Positions 26,816 through 35,245 of a stretch of 64,000 nt of DNA are shown in pieces. Location of the stretch: positions 62,001-126,000 of the forward strand of contig NZ_LDQA01000019.1 of assembly GCF_001475935.1 (NCBI RefSeq), given 5' to 3'. The stretch's first letter is position 1. Each line of letters opens with the position of its first letter. A model generated the notes under the pieces. That model did not search any database and was not told the origin of the DNA. It was given only the letters and a program-made list of their open reading frames with translations. The DNA comes from Aureimonas ureilytica. Its GTDB lineage: Bacteria > Pseudomonadota > Alphaproteobacteria > Rhizobiales > Rhizobiaceae. A program made the position numbers and the translations under genes.

Positions 26816-27706
26816 TCAGTTCAGGCCGGCCAGCGTGTGGAACTGCGTGACGTCCTTGATCGGCTCGGCCGGAAGGTTGGGGAAGGCTTCGCCGAACCAT
26901 TTGGTCTGAAGGGCGGCGAGGCGGCCGTTGTCGCGCACCTCCTTCATGAAGGCGGTAGCGAACTCCAGAAGCTCGGGGCTTTCCTTGGGGATCGGCCAGG
27001 CGGCGAAGCCGGGGCCGGACACCGCGATGCCCTTTTCGAAGACATCGCCCCGGTTCTTGACGAGATCGTTGACGGAGATCAGCGCGTTGATGACGTAATC
27101 CAGCCGCCCGTTGGCGAGATCGGCATAGGCTTCCGGATAGGACTGATATTCGACGACTTCGCCGATCTCGCAGTTCTTGTCGGCCATCATCTTCTTGAGT
27201 TCGGGCAGGCGGGCGAGTAGCGCGCTGCCGGCCTGGAGGCCGACGGTCTTGCCGCAGAGGCTGGCGATGTCGCTCAGGCTGTCGTCGCCCTTGCGCTTGA
27301 CGTAATAGTGCTGGGCCGAGGCGAAGGGCGGGGCGAAGTTGAAGACGCGCAGCCGGTCGTCGGTGACGAGCGCGCCGGTGAATGCCATGTCGTACTGGCC
27401 CGACGAAACTGACGCCAGAAGGCCCGTCCAGGGCAGGATTTCCTGTTTCACCTCGAAGCCCTGCTTCTTGGCAAAGGCCTGCAGATCCTCCAGAAGCTCT
27501 TTGTGGAAGCCCTCCGGCTGGCCGTCCACAATGAAGTTGAACGGGGCGTAGTCGTCTTCGGTGGCGACCGTCATCGCGCCCTTGGCCTTGATCTCCTTCA
27601 TGTCGGCCTGCGCGACCGAGAGCGAGGAGAGAACGGCGCCGGCCATCAAGAGGCCACGCAGAAGGTGTGTCGGTCGCAAAGCCTGGGCCATGGGTGTCCT
27701 GCGCAT
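26816..27706 (-). CDS. Amino-acid ABC transporter, substrate-binding protein
   Basis: A 296-residue family 3 binding protein. A signal peptide ends near LSVAQADMKEI; the mature part starts AKGAMTVATEDDYAPFNFIVDGQPEGFHKEL and includes QYDMAFTGALVTDDRLRVFNFAPP and LCGKTVGLQAGSALLARLPEL. The ATG at 27706 follows GAGGAG with 8 bases spacing. It heads the operon and diverges from the MocR regulator; two AAACTGG-type repeats lie between. An amino acid or amino-sulfonate feeding the aminotransferase at 30664 is a reasonable guess. Confidence 0.9.
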   Translation of the reverse strand: MRRTPMAQALRPTHLLRGLLMAGAVLSSLSVAQADMKEIKAKGAMTVATEDDYAPFNFIVDGQPEGFHKELLEDLQAFAKKQGFEVKQEILPWTGLLASVSSGQYDMAFTGALVTDDRLRVFNFAPPFASAQHYYVKRKGDDSLSDIASLCGKTVGLQAGSALLARLPELKKMMADKNCEIGEVVEYQSYPEAYADLANGRLDYVINALISVNDLVKNRGDVFEKGIAVSGPGFAAWPIPKESPELLEFATAFMKEVRDNGRLAALQTKWFGEAFPNLPAEPIKDVTQFHTLAGLN

Positions 27707-27795
27707 GTCGGATACTCCTCGAAGGGGATGCGGGAGGCGGCTCGGTCGTCTCTGCCACCGAATTGAGCGGATCATAGGAATGCCTATTCCGTCAG

Positions 27796-27935
27796 CGATA
27801 GGACCAGTTTTGCAGCGCGCTTGTGTCAGGTTGCACTGCATGATCTTGCGGCGATCCGTGCGGCCAGCCGCCCAGCCCCCGCCGCATCTGCCTCGCCGTG
27901 ACGGCGAAACTGGTTCTATCGACTGGCCAAATTGG
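27796..27935. promoter_or_regulatory. Candidate MocR operators in the divergent promoter
   Basis: AAACTGGTCCTATCG on the minus strand (27796-27810) and AAACTGGTTCTATCG on the plus strand (27907-27921) agree at 14 of 15 bases in inverted orientation, 97 bases apart. A further ACTGG at 27922 follows directly, starting the palindrome GGCCAAATTGGCC at 27925-27937. MocR proteins, such as TauR with CTGG-containing direct repeats, bind such sites. The 528-bp gap between the two divergent genes holds no other gene. Confidence 0.55.
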
Positions 27936-28234
27936 CCCTCTAGGATCGGTCCCGGCAGGGGCGCGGGTGCCATCCGGCCCATCCCCGCCTCCCATCGCCC
28001 ACCCGTTCGAAGGGCCGGGCTCCAAGGATCATCGCCATGCGTGCTGCCAGGTTCGCGGGCGGCATGGGCGCTTCCGCAGCGGGAGCGCTCGCGCCGCGCT
28101 CTGCTCTTCTCGACCGACCCCGAGGCCGCCGTCGCCTCGCCCTTCGCTGCTCATCCGGCGCGATGGCGAGGCGGGCGGGGCCGTGTGGCGCGCATTTTGC
28201 ATGGCTCTGCCTCGCAGACGATGCGGAGCGAGCG

Positions 28235-29725
28235 ATGATCGACCATTTCCTTCCTGTGCGGTTCGACGCAGGGCGCGGGTTGCAGGAGCAGCTGCGCGAA
28301 GCGCTGGTGACCGCCATCCTCGGCGGCGGCTTTCCGGCCGACCAACCGCTCCCCTCGTGCCGCAAGCTCGCCACTCAACTGCGCGTGTCGCGCAACACGG
28401 TGAACCTCGTCTACGAGAGCCTGCTCGACAGCGGCTATATCGTGAGCCAGCCGCGCCGGGGCTTCTTCCTGGCGCCCGCCTATGCCGAAGGAGCTGCCGG
28501 CGCGCGAAGCCTTGGCGAGACAGCCGTCACGAACGCCGGAGAGCGTGCGAGCGAGGCGGACGAGCCGGATTGGGACCGGCGCTTCAAGCTGCGGCCGGGC
28601 CTGACCTCGGGCGTCTTCCGCCCGCAGGACTGGGCGCGCTTTCCCTATCCCTTCGTCTATGGCCAGCCGATGCGCGATCTCTTTCCGCTGGAGCGCTGGC
28701 GCGAGGCCTCGCGCAAGGCGCTGCGCCGGGAAACGGCGTCCTCCTGGCTGCACGACCGCTTCGACCGCGACGACGACATGCTGGTGGAGCAGCTGCGCAC
28801 GCGCGTTCTGCCCAAGCGCGGCATCTGGGCCAAGCCCAGCGAAATCCTCGTCACGCTCGGCTCGCAGAACGCGCTCTATCTGATCGCCGCGCTTTTGATG
28901 AACGGCCAGACCCGCGTCGCCATGGAAACGCCGGGCTTTCGCGACGCTTTGTCGATCTTCGAGCTGCACGGCGCGAAGGTGCAGCTGCATCCGATGGACG
29001 AGGAAGGCATGGCGCTCTCGCCTGATCTGGGCGCTTGCGACTATCTTTATCTCACGCCCAGCCATCAGGTGCCGACCGGCATCGTCATGAGCCCGGCCCG
29101 CCGCGCGCTTCTGATGGAGGGCGTGCGCGCCCACGACCAGATCCTGATCGAAGACGATTACGACGCCGAGCTCAATCTCGACCGAGACGCGCTGCCGGCG
29201 ATCAAGGCGGGCGACACGAGCGGGCGCGTGATCTACCTCAGCAGCCTGTCCAAGCCCTTTTCGCCCGGCCTGCGGCTCGGCTATCTCGTGGCCGACGCCG
29301 AGCTGGTGGACGAGCTTCGCTCGCTGCGCCGCCTGATGTATCGCCACCCGCCGCTGAACAACCAGCGCATGATGGCCGAGTTTCTGGCGCAGGGCTATTA
29401 CGACGCGCATCTGCGCGCCTTTCGCGCCGAGCACGCGCGCCGCCGCGACGCCTTGAGCCAGGCGCTGACCCAGGATCTCGACAGCTGCCGGCAGATCGGC
29501 TCGCCCAGCGCCAGCGCCTTCTGGCTGGCAGCGCCCGGCGCGGTGGACACGCGCAAGCTCGCCTGGGCCGCCGCGCGCCAGGGCGTCGTGTTCGAATATG
29601 GCGAGCAGTTTTTCTTCGAAGGGGCCGCGCCGACCCATTTCATGCGTCTCGGCTTCAACGCCATCGAGGCGCAGCGCATCCCCAAGGGGGTCGAGCTTCT
29701 GGCTGCCGCCATGGACCGCATCTGA
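28235..29725 (+). CDS. MocR/PdxR-type regulator (GntR winged helix + aminotransferase domain)
   Basis: A 496-residue two-domain protein. Residues about 10-80 form a GntR winged helix (LQEQLREALVTAILGGGFPADQPLPSCRKLATQLRVSRNTVNLVYESLLDSGYI). After a linker, residues about 125-490 form a class I aminotransferase domain, with DDYDAEL and the PLP lysine in LSSLSKPFSPGLRLGYLV. Such regulators sense PLP or a PLP-amino compound adduct. The ATG at 28235 follows GGAGCGAGCG. It is co-directional with the aldolase and aminotransferase and divergent from the importer, so it likely controls both; TauR-like behaviour is suggested by the taurine-pyruvate-type aminotransferase. Confidence 0.9.
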   Translation: MIDHFLPVRFDAGRGLQEQLREALVTAILGGGFPADQPLPSCRKLATQLRVSRNTVNLVYESLLDSGYIVSQPRRGFFLAPAYAEGAAGARSLGETAVTNAGERASEADEPDWDRRFKLRPGLTSGVFRPQDWARFPYPFVYGQPMRDLFPLERWREASRKALRRETASSWLHDRFDRDDDMLVEQLRTRVLPKRGIWAKPSEILVTLGSQNALYLIAALLMNGQTRVAMETPGFRDALSIFELHGAKVQLHPMDEEGMALSPDLGACDYLYLTPSHQVPTGIVMSPARRALLMEGVRAHDQILIEDDYDAELNLDRDALPAIKAGDTSGRVIYLSSLSKPFSPGLRLGYLVADAELVDELRSLRRLMYRHPPLNNQRMMAEFLAQGYYDAHLRAFRAEHARRRDALSQALTQDLDSCRQIGSPSASAFWLAAPGAVDTRKLAWAAARQGVVFEYGEQFFFEGAAPTHFMRLGFNAIEAQRIPKGVELLAAAMDRI

Positions 29726-29834
29726 CAAGCCGCCGGGCGAGCCGCCCGGTTTCTTCCGCCTTTCCATCACCGCCGGACCCTTGCGTCCGGCGCGGGGCAC
29801 CGCGTGTCCCCGCCATTTCAGGAGACCACCCGCC

Positions 29835-30626
29835 TTGGCCCATGAATTCACCGTCCAGGCCGGCGCGCCGGCGCTGTTGCGCAACCAGTCGCTCGATACG
29901 GACGCCGTCCGGCAGGCGCGGATCGATCTGGCGGCCTGCTTTCGCATGGCCGCTCGGCTGGGCCTGCAGGAAGGCATCTGCAACCATTTTTCGGCGGTGG
30001 TGCCGGGCCATGACGATCTGTTTCTCGTCAATCCCTATGGTTGGGCCTTTGCGGAGCTCAGCGCCTCCAAGCTCCTGATCTGCGACTTCGCCGGTCATGT
30101 GATCGCGGGCGAGGGCCAGCCGGAGGCGACGGCTTTCTATATTCACGCGCAGCTGCACAAGGCGCTGCCGCGCGCCACGGCCGCCTTCCACACGCATATG
30201 CCCAACGCCACGGCGCTCGCCATGACCGAAGGCCCGCCGCTCGTCTGGGCCGGGCAGACGGCGCTGAAATTCTACGGCCGCACCGCCGTGGACGAGGACT
30301 ATAACGGCCTCGCGCTGGACGAGACCGAGGGCCAGCGCATCGCGGCCACGATCGGCGAGGCCGACATCGTCTTCATGAAGAACCATGGCGTGATGGTGCT
30401 GGGGCCGACCATCGCCGAGGCCTTCGACGATCTCTATTATCTGGAACGCGCCGCCGAAGCGCAGGTGAAGGCCATGTCGCTCGGCCGCCCGCTCAAGCCC
30501 ATCGCCCCCGCCATCGCCGAGCGCGCCTATCGCCAGATGCGCGAAGGCGATCCCGAGAGCGCGCGACTGCATCTCGATAGCGTCAAGCGCCAGCTCGCCC
30601 GCTCCGAACCCGACTTCATGCACTGA
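29835..30626 (+). CDS. Class II aldolase/adducin family protein
   Basis: A 263-residue class II aldolase. GLQEGICNHFSAVVPGHDDLFLVNPYG is the family opening, zinc-binding histidines are in FHTHMPNATALA and MKNHGVMVLGPTIAEAFDDLYYLERAA. It probably starts with TTG at 29835 (MAHEFTVQ), 10 bases after AGGAG; no ATG with a ribosome site fits the conserved start. It lies between MocR and the aminotransferase, with short gaps, as part of one operon. Cleavage or decarboxylation of a hydroxy-acid derived from the transaminated substrate is possible; the substrate is unknown. Confidence 0.88.
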   Translation: MAHEFTVQAGAPALLRNQSLDTDAVRQARIDLAACFRMAARLGLQEGICNHFSAVVPGHDDLFLVNPYGWAFAELSASKLLICDFAGHVIAGEGQPEATAFYIHAQLHKALPRATAAFHTHMPNATALAMTEGPPLVWAGQTALKFYGRTAVDEDYNGLALDETEGQRIAATIGEADIVFMKNHGVMVLGPTIAEAFDDLYYLERAAEAQVKAMSLGRPLKPIAPAIAERAYRQMREGDPESARLHLDSVKRQLARSEPDFMH

Positions 30627-30663
30627 CGCAGCGCCCTTCTCCTCCCGTTTCAGGACCGCCCTC

Positions 30664-32040
30664 ATGAACGCCATCCCCCATCCCAACGATCTTCGCCCGA
30701 TCATCGAGGCGGACCGCCGGCATGTCTGGCACCACATGCTCCAGCACAAGCCGCTGGAAACCAACGATCCGCGCATCATCGTGGAGGGCAAGGGGCTCAA
30801 GGTCTGGGACGCGGCGGGGCGCGAATATCTCGACGCGCTGTCGGGCGGCGTCTGGACCGTCAATGTCGGCTATGGCCGAACCTCCATCGCGGACGCCGTG
30901 CGCGACCAGCTCGTCAAGCTGAACTATTTCGCCCAGTCCGCCGGCTCCATCCCCGGCTCGCTTTTCGCGCAGAAGCTTCTGGAGAAGATGCCCGGCCTGT
31001 CGCGCGTCTATTTCAACAATTCCGGCTCGGAGGCCAACGAGAAGGTCTTCAAGATGGTCCGGCAGATCGCCGAGCGCCATCACGGCGGCCAGAAATGGAA
31101 GATCCTCTATCGCGAGCGCGACTACCACGGCACCACGATCGGCACGCTCGCCGCCTCCGGCCAGCTGCAGCGCGCCGCCATGTACGGGCCGTACCCGGAC
31201 GGCTTCGTCATGGTTCCGCACTGCCTGGAATACCGCAAGCAGTGGGATGTCGAGAACTATGGCGAGCGGGCGGCCGACGCCATCGAGGAGGTGATCCTGC
31301 GCGAGGGGCCGGACACGATCGGCCTTCTGTGCCTCGAACCCGTGACCGCCGGGGGCGGCGTCATCGTGCCGCCCGAGGGCTACTGGCCGCGCGTGCAGGA
31401 GATCTGCCGCAAGTACGACATCCTTCTCCATATCGATGAGGTGGTCTGCGGCCTCGGGCGCACGGGCACCTGGTTCGGCTACCAGAATTTTGGCGTCCAG
31501 CCTGATTTCGTGACCATGGCCAAGGGCGTGGCGTCCGGCTACGCGGCGATCTCCTGCACGGTGACGACGGAGGCGGTGTTCGAGAAGTTCAAGGACGACG
31601 CCGATCCGATGGCCCATTTCCGGGACATCTCGACCTTCGGGGGCTGCACGGCGGGTCCGACGGCGGCGCTGGAAAACATGCGCATCATCGAGGACGAGGG
31701 GCTGCTGGACAATTGCCTCGCCATGGGCGCGCGGCTGCGGGCCAACCTCCTGGCGCTGAAAGAGAAGCACGCCGTGATCGGGGATGTGCGCGGGCTCGGC
31801 CTGTTCCAGGGCGCGGAGCTGGTGAAGGATCGCGCGACCAAGGAGCCGGTGGACGAGAAGAGCGTGGCGCGCGTGATCGCGGAAGCGGGTGCGCGCGGCG
31901 TGATGATCGGCGCGTCGAACCGCTCGATCCCCGGCCTCAACAACACGCTCTGCCTTGCCCCGGCGCTGGTGGTCAGCGCCGCCGAGATCGACGCCATCAC
32001 CGCCGCCATCGACGGCGCGCTGACGGCCGTGTTCGGCTGA
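30664..32040 (+). CDS. Class III aminotransferase, taurine/omega-amino acid:pyruvate type
   Basis: A 458-residue fold-type I PLP enzyme. It includes LDALSGGVWTVNVGYGRTSIADAV, the VYFNNSGSEANEKVFKMVRQ cofactor loop, CLEPVTAGGGVIVPPEGYW, HIDEVVCGLGRTGTWFG with the cofactor Asp, and the Schiff-base lysine in FVTMAKGVASGYA. The layout resembles taurine-pyruvate aminotransferases and other omega-amino acid:pyruvate enzymes. No sulfoacetaldehyde acetyltransferase (xsc) is present, so taurine itself is not proven. It is the last gene of the MocR operon, ended by a strong hairpin. Confidence 0.88.
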   Translation: MNAIPHPNDLRPIIEADRRHVWHHMLQHKPLETNDPRIIVEGKGLKVWDAAGREYLDALSGGVWTVNVGYGRTSIADAVRDQLVKLNYFAQSAGSIPGSLFAQKLLEKMPGLSRVYFNNSGSEANEKVFKMVRQIAERHHGGQKWKILYRERDYHGTTIGTLAASGQLQRAAMYGPYPDGFVMVPHCLEYRKQWDVENYGERAADAIEEVILREGPDTIGLLCLEPVTAGGGVIVPPEGYWPRVQEICRKYDILLHIDEVVCGLGRTGTWFGYQNFGVQPDFVTMAKGVASGYAAISCTVTTEAVFEKFKDDADPMAHFRDISTFGGCTAGPTAALENMRIIEDEGLLDNCLAMGARLRANLLALKEKHAVIGDVRGLGLFQGAELVKDRATKEPVDEKSVARVIAEAGARGVMIGASNRSIPGLNNTLCLAPALVVSAAEIDAITAAIDGALTAVFG

Positions 32041-32053
32041 TCGGGGAGCCATG

Positions 32054-32085
32054 CGTGAGCCCCGCCGACAGAGGTGGGGCTCGCG
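32054..32085 (+). terminator. Hairpin after the aminotransferase gene
   Basis: CGTGAGCCCC at 32054-32063 pairs with GGGGCTCGCG at 32076-32085 (10 bp, one G-T pair) across a 12-base loop, 14 bases after the stop. There is no T-run, so termination strength is uncertain. Confidence 0.45.
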
Positions 32086-32159
32086 ATCGACGGGTCTTCA
32101 GAAGATCGGACCGCTTCGAGCTGGAATTTTCTTTTTGTGATCGCGGCGGCGGGACGAGG

Positions 32160-32700
32160 AAAAGTCGGTGAAGACGGCGATTTTCAAGGAAGGCGCAGAC
32201 TGCGTCCGTCTTGGGAGGATGCCGACGAGGGGCGGTTGCTTTCATGGTCTGCCGGACGGCGACGGTCTCGTGCACGCGCGTCTGGAGCGGATCGAGCCAC
32301 GGACCGAGCTCCCTTGTCGCTCTCGCAGACCTAGCTCCGTGAACAGACAGACGCCGCAGATGGCTGTTGCCGCGCCTGGACATGCCGGGCAGGGTCGACG
32401 GACCGCCTTTGGGATGCTGGCGTGAAACAAGGCTGAGCCAGGCAGCGATGTCACCGCCCCCTTGAACTCAACGCCAACAGCCACGGCCGCGACCATCGCC
32501 GTGACGTCGAGCGGTCCGACGTCGGGAATGACGAGCAGACGCTGGCTGCCCTCGTCGGCGACGGTCCTCGCGTCGCTCTCTCTGGTTCCGCTTGCGATAT
32601 CGCTTCCGAGGCTGCGCGACTCGTACCAGGGCTGGCAGCAGGATGGCGCCTCCGCGTGGATGACGTCGAGGGCTCGTCGATGATCGGTGTCGGCCTCCCT
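32160..32700 (-). pseudogene. IS110-family transposase remnant
   Basis: On the minus strand, one frame gives LLVIPDVGPLDVTAMVAAVA and another GGDIAAWLSLVSRQHPKGGP then STLPGMSRRGNSHLRRLSVHGARSARA, the conserved transposase_20 region of IS110/IS1111 elements. A frameshift near 32460 separates them, and the N-terminal DEDD domain is not recognised. The remaining sequence up to 32880 shows nothing coding. Confidence 0.75.
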
Positions 32701-32881
32701 CGTGCCATGTGGCGTCGGCTTCCTGTGGACGAAGCCCCCCAATCCTCTGCTGCTTCCGCCCAGGGCACATAGGCTCGCAACGCGCTGACCGCGTCCCTTC
32801 AAGAGGTCGAATGAAGACGTCCGGCAACCTTCCTTCGGATCGCGACGAACCACGTTGCAACGGGCAATTGACAGATCGTAT

Positions 32882-32895
32882 TTTGGTATACCATG
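32882..32895. promoter_or_regulatory. Candidate GntR operator, GTATAC-centred
   Basis: TGGTATACCA at 32885-32894 is a perfect 10-base palindrome located 39 bases before the AA_synth gene. A GntR (FCD) gene ends this operon at 41925. The core is the same as in the pxp promoters. Confidence 0.55.
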
Positions 32896-32932
32896 ATACG
32901 GTACGTTTTGAAGGTCGAGAGGGCTTCCTGAG

Positions 32933-33529
32933 ATGGACATTCGCAAAACGCTGCTGCAGGTCGAGACGACCCTGGTCGAGGGCGGCAAGGCGGCACCGGT
33001 TCCGCTCAAGCTCTTCACCGCCATCGCAGTGGTGCGGAACCCTTGGGCCGGGCGCGGCTTCGTGGAAGATCTGAAGCCCGAGATCCATGCCGGCGCACCG
33101 ATCCTGGGCGAGCTTCTGACCCGCATGATCCTCGACGCGGTCGGCTCGGGCGAGGCGGTGGAAGCCTATGGCAAGTCAGCCGTGGTCGGGCTCGACGGCG
33201 AGATCGAGCACGCTTCGGCACTGATCCACACGCTGCGTTTCGGCAATCATTACCGGCAGGCGGTCGGCGCGAAATCCTACCTCGCCTTCTGCAACACCCG
33301 AGGGCCCGCCAACGCGCCCGTCATGATCCCGCTCATGGACAAGAACGACGAGGGCCGCCGCTCCCATTACCTGACCATCCAGACCTCGGTGCCCGACGCA
33401 CCGGCGGCGAACGAAATTCTCGTCGCGCTCGGCGCGTCCGTGGGCGGGCGTCCGCACCACCGCATCGGCGACCGTTATCAGGACCTCAAGGATCTGGGCC
33501 ACGATGTCGCCAACCCCGCAGCGGTCTAG
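32933..33529 (+). CDS. Amino acid synthesis (AA_synth, former DUF1185) family protein
   Basis: A 198-residue protein matching the AA_synth family: KLFTAIAVVRNPWAGRGFVEDLKPEI, GLDGEIEHASALIHTLRFGNHYR and KSYLAFCNTRGPANAPVMIPLMDKNDEGRRSHYLTIQ, ending VGGRPHHRIGDRYQDLKDLG. The biochemical role of the family is not established; the name comes from genome context. It opens the flavin-monooxygenase operon, 39 bases after a GTATAC palindrome, and overlaps the hydrolase start by 26 bases. Conserved His, Asn, Lys and Asp residues suggest an enzyme. Confidence 0.85.
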   Translation: MDIRKTLLQVETTLVEGGKAAPVPLKLFTAIAVVRNPWAGRGFVEDLKPEIHAGAPILGELLTRMILDAVGSGEAVEAYGKSAVVGLDGEIEHASALIHTLRFGNHYRQAVGAKSYLAFCNTRGPANAPVMIPLMDKNDEGRRSHYLTIQTSVPDAPAANEILVALGASVGGRPHHRIGDRYQDLKDLGHDVANPAAV

Positions 33530-34292
33530 GACGGCGGGCGGCACCGCTTTCCACGAGGCCGGCTCGGGCGAGCCGCTCGTCCTCGTGCATGGCGTGGGGA
33601 TGCGGCTGGAAGCCTGGGGTCCGCAGATCGAGGCCCTGTCGCGCACGCACCGCGTTATCGCGCTGGATATGCCGGGGCACGGCGAAAGCAAGGCCCTGCC
33701 GGCGGGCGCGCCGCTCGAAGTCTTCGTGGACTGGCTCGGCCGCACGCTCGATGAACTGGCGCTGGACCGGGTCAATCTCGCGGGCCATTCCATGGGCGCG
33801 CTGATCGCCGGCGGTTCGGCCGCGCGCTTCGGCCCGCGCATCGCCCGCGTCGCGCTGCTCAACGGCGTTTATCGCCGCTCGCCTGAAGCGCGGGCCGCCG
33901 TTCTCGCCCGCGCGGCCGAGATCGCCGGAGGCGGCGCGGTCGATTTCGACGGTCCGCTCCGGCGCTGGTTCGGCGAAGGCGCGGAGCATGAACCCGCCTA
34001 TCGCCTGACGCGCGGCTGGCTCAGCCGCGTGGACCCGGCCGGCTACGCCACGGCCTATGCCGCCTTTGCCGGCGGCGACGCGACCTATGCCGATACCTGG
34101 CCCGAGATCGAATGCCCCGCCCTGTTCGTGACGGGCGACGGCGACCCCAATTCCACGCCCGCCATGAGCCGGGGCATGGCCGAGGCCGCGCCCAAGGGCG
34201 AGGCCGCCATCATCGAGGGCCACCGCCATATGGTGAACCTCACCGCGCCGGACGAGGTGAACCGGCTTTTATCGGACTGGTTGCGACGCTGA
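33504..34292 (+). CDS. Alpha/beta-fold hydrolase
   Basis: A 262-residue hydrolase. The oxyanion HGVGM region is at about residues 29-33, the nucleophile is Ser96 in NLAGHSMGAL, the acid is in FVTGDGDPN, and the histidine is in EGHRHMVNL near the C-terminus. Size and placement beside a flavin reductase and an FMN monooxygenase recall RutD of the Rut pyrimidine pathway, which speeds aminoacrylate hydrolysis. Direct sequence kinship to RutD is not claimed. It overlaps the AA_synth gene and is followed 22 bases later by the reductase. Confidence 0.87.
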   Translation: MSPTPQRSRTAGGTAFHEAGSGEPLVLVHGVGMRLEAWGPQIEALSRTHRVIALDMPGHGESKALPAGAPLEVFVDWLGRTLDELALDRVNLAGHSMGALIAGGSAARFGPRIARVALLNGVYRRSPEARAAVLARAAEIAGGGAVDFDGPLRRWFGEGAEHEPAYRLTRGWLSRVDPAGYATAYAAFAGGDATYADTWPEIECPALFVTGDGDPNSTPAMSRGMAEAAPKGEAAIIEGHRHMVNLTAPDEVNRLLSDWLRR

Positions 34293-34314
34293 CGAACTCC
34301 CCGGAGGAAACGGC

Positions 34315-35241
34315 ATGACCTCTTTCGACCCCCGCGCCCTGCGCGACGCCTTCGGCGCTTTCGCCACCGGCGTCACCGTCGTCACCACCCGAACCGCTGA
34401 GGGCGGCCCGATCGGCTTCACCGCCAATTCCTTCGCCTCCGTGTCGCTCGACCCGCCGCTGCTTCTGGTGTGCCTCGCCAAGACCTCGCGCAACTATGCC
34501 CATGTCACGGGCGCGTCCGGCTTCGCGGTCAATATCCTCGCCGAAGATCAGAAGGACGTCTCCAACACCTTCGCGCGGCCGGTCGAGGATCGGTTCTCGG
34601 CGGTGGACTGGCGCGACGGGCCGGTGGGCTCCCCGGTCTTCCCGGCGGCGGCGGCTTGGTTCGATTGCACGACGGACCGGATCGTGGACGCGGGCGACCA
34701 TGCCATCCTGATCGGGCGCGTCGGCGGCTTCGAGAATTCCGGTCGCAACGGGCTCGGCTATGTCCGGGGCGGCTATTTCACGCCCTCGCTCGAAGCCAAG
34801 GCGGCGCGCGCCGCCACGAACGAGGAGACGATCGTCTCGGCCGTGGTGGAGCGCGCGGGCGAGATCCTGCTGGTGTCCGAAGCGGACGGGCGTTTCGCCC
34901 TGCCCGGCACGATCCTCGGCGAGCGCGATCCGGTGGCGGCGATCGAGGCCGATCTCGCCGAACGGCTCGGGCTGGAGATCGCGGCCGGTTATCTCTTCTC
35001 GGTGTTCGAGGACCGCGCGGGCCGGCGTCAGAACATCGTCTATCGCTCCGTCGCGGAAGCGGGCGAGCCGAAGACGGGCCGCTTCTTCCCCTTGGACGCA
35101 TTGCCGATGGACCGGCTCGCAACGACCCACGCCGCCGACATTCTCAGGCGCTTCGTGTCCGAGCGGGCGCTCGGCAATTTCGGCGTCTATGTCGGCAATG
35201 AGACCGCCGGCCAGGTTCATCCGCTGGCACGAAAGGCCTGA
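34315..35241 (+). CDS. Flavin reductase with C-terminal Nudix-like domain
   Basis: A 308-residue fusion. Residues about 5-160 form a flavin reductase-like domain (LRDAFGAFATGVTVVTT, GFTANSFASVSLDPPLLLVCLAK, SGFAVNILAEDQ, DHAILIGRVGGFE). Single-domain members are about 165-180 residues. Residues about 170-292 look like a Nudix fold: VVERAGEILLVSEADGRFALPG, a Nudix-box-like stretch from Gly198 to Gly219, then YRSVAEAGEPKTGRFFPLDALP. The REUxEE motif reads EADLAER, so metal-dependent hydrolysis is doubtful and a sensing or partner-binding role is possible. It would supply reduced FMN to the monooxygenase 5 bases downstream. Confidence 0.85.
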   Translation: MTSFDPRALRDAFGAFATGVTVVTTRTAEGGPIGFTANSFASVSLDPPLLLVCLAKTSRNYAHVTGASGFAVNILAEDQKDVSNTFARPVEDRFSAVDWRDGPVGSPVFPAAAAWFDCTTDRIVDAGDHAILIGRVGGFENSGRNGLGYVRGGYFTPSLEAKAARAATNEETIVSAVVERAGEILLVSEADGRFALPGTILGERDPVAAIEADLAERLGLEIAAGYLFSVFEDRAGRRQNIVYRSVAEAGEPKTGRFFPLDALPMDRLATTHAADILRRFVSERALGNFGVYVGNETAGQVHPLARKA

Positions 35242-35245
35242 CCCC

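Noticed and set aside
30664-32040. Taurine catabolism locus (tpa-tauR-xsc)
   Set aside because: The MocR and aminotransferase fit, but xsc and a TauABC importer are missing and a class II aldolase is present instead.
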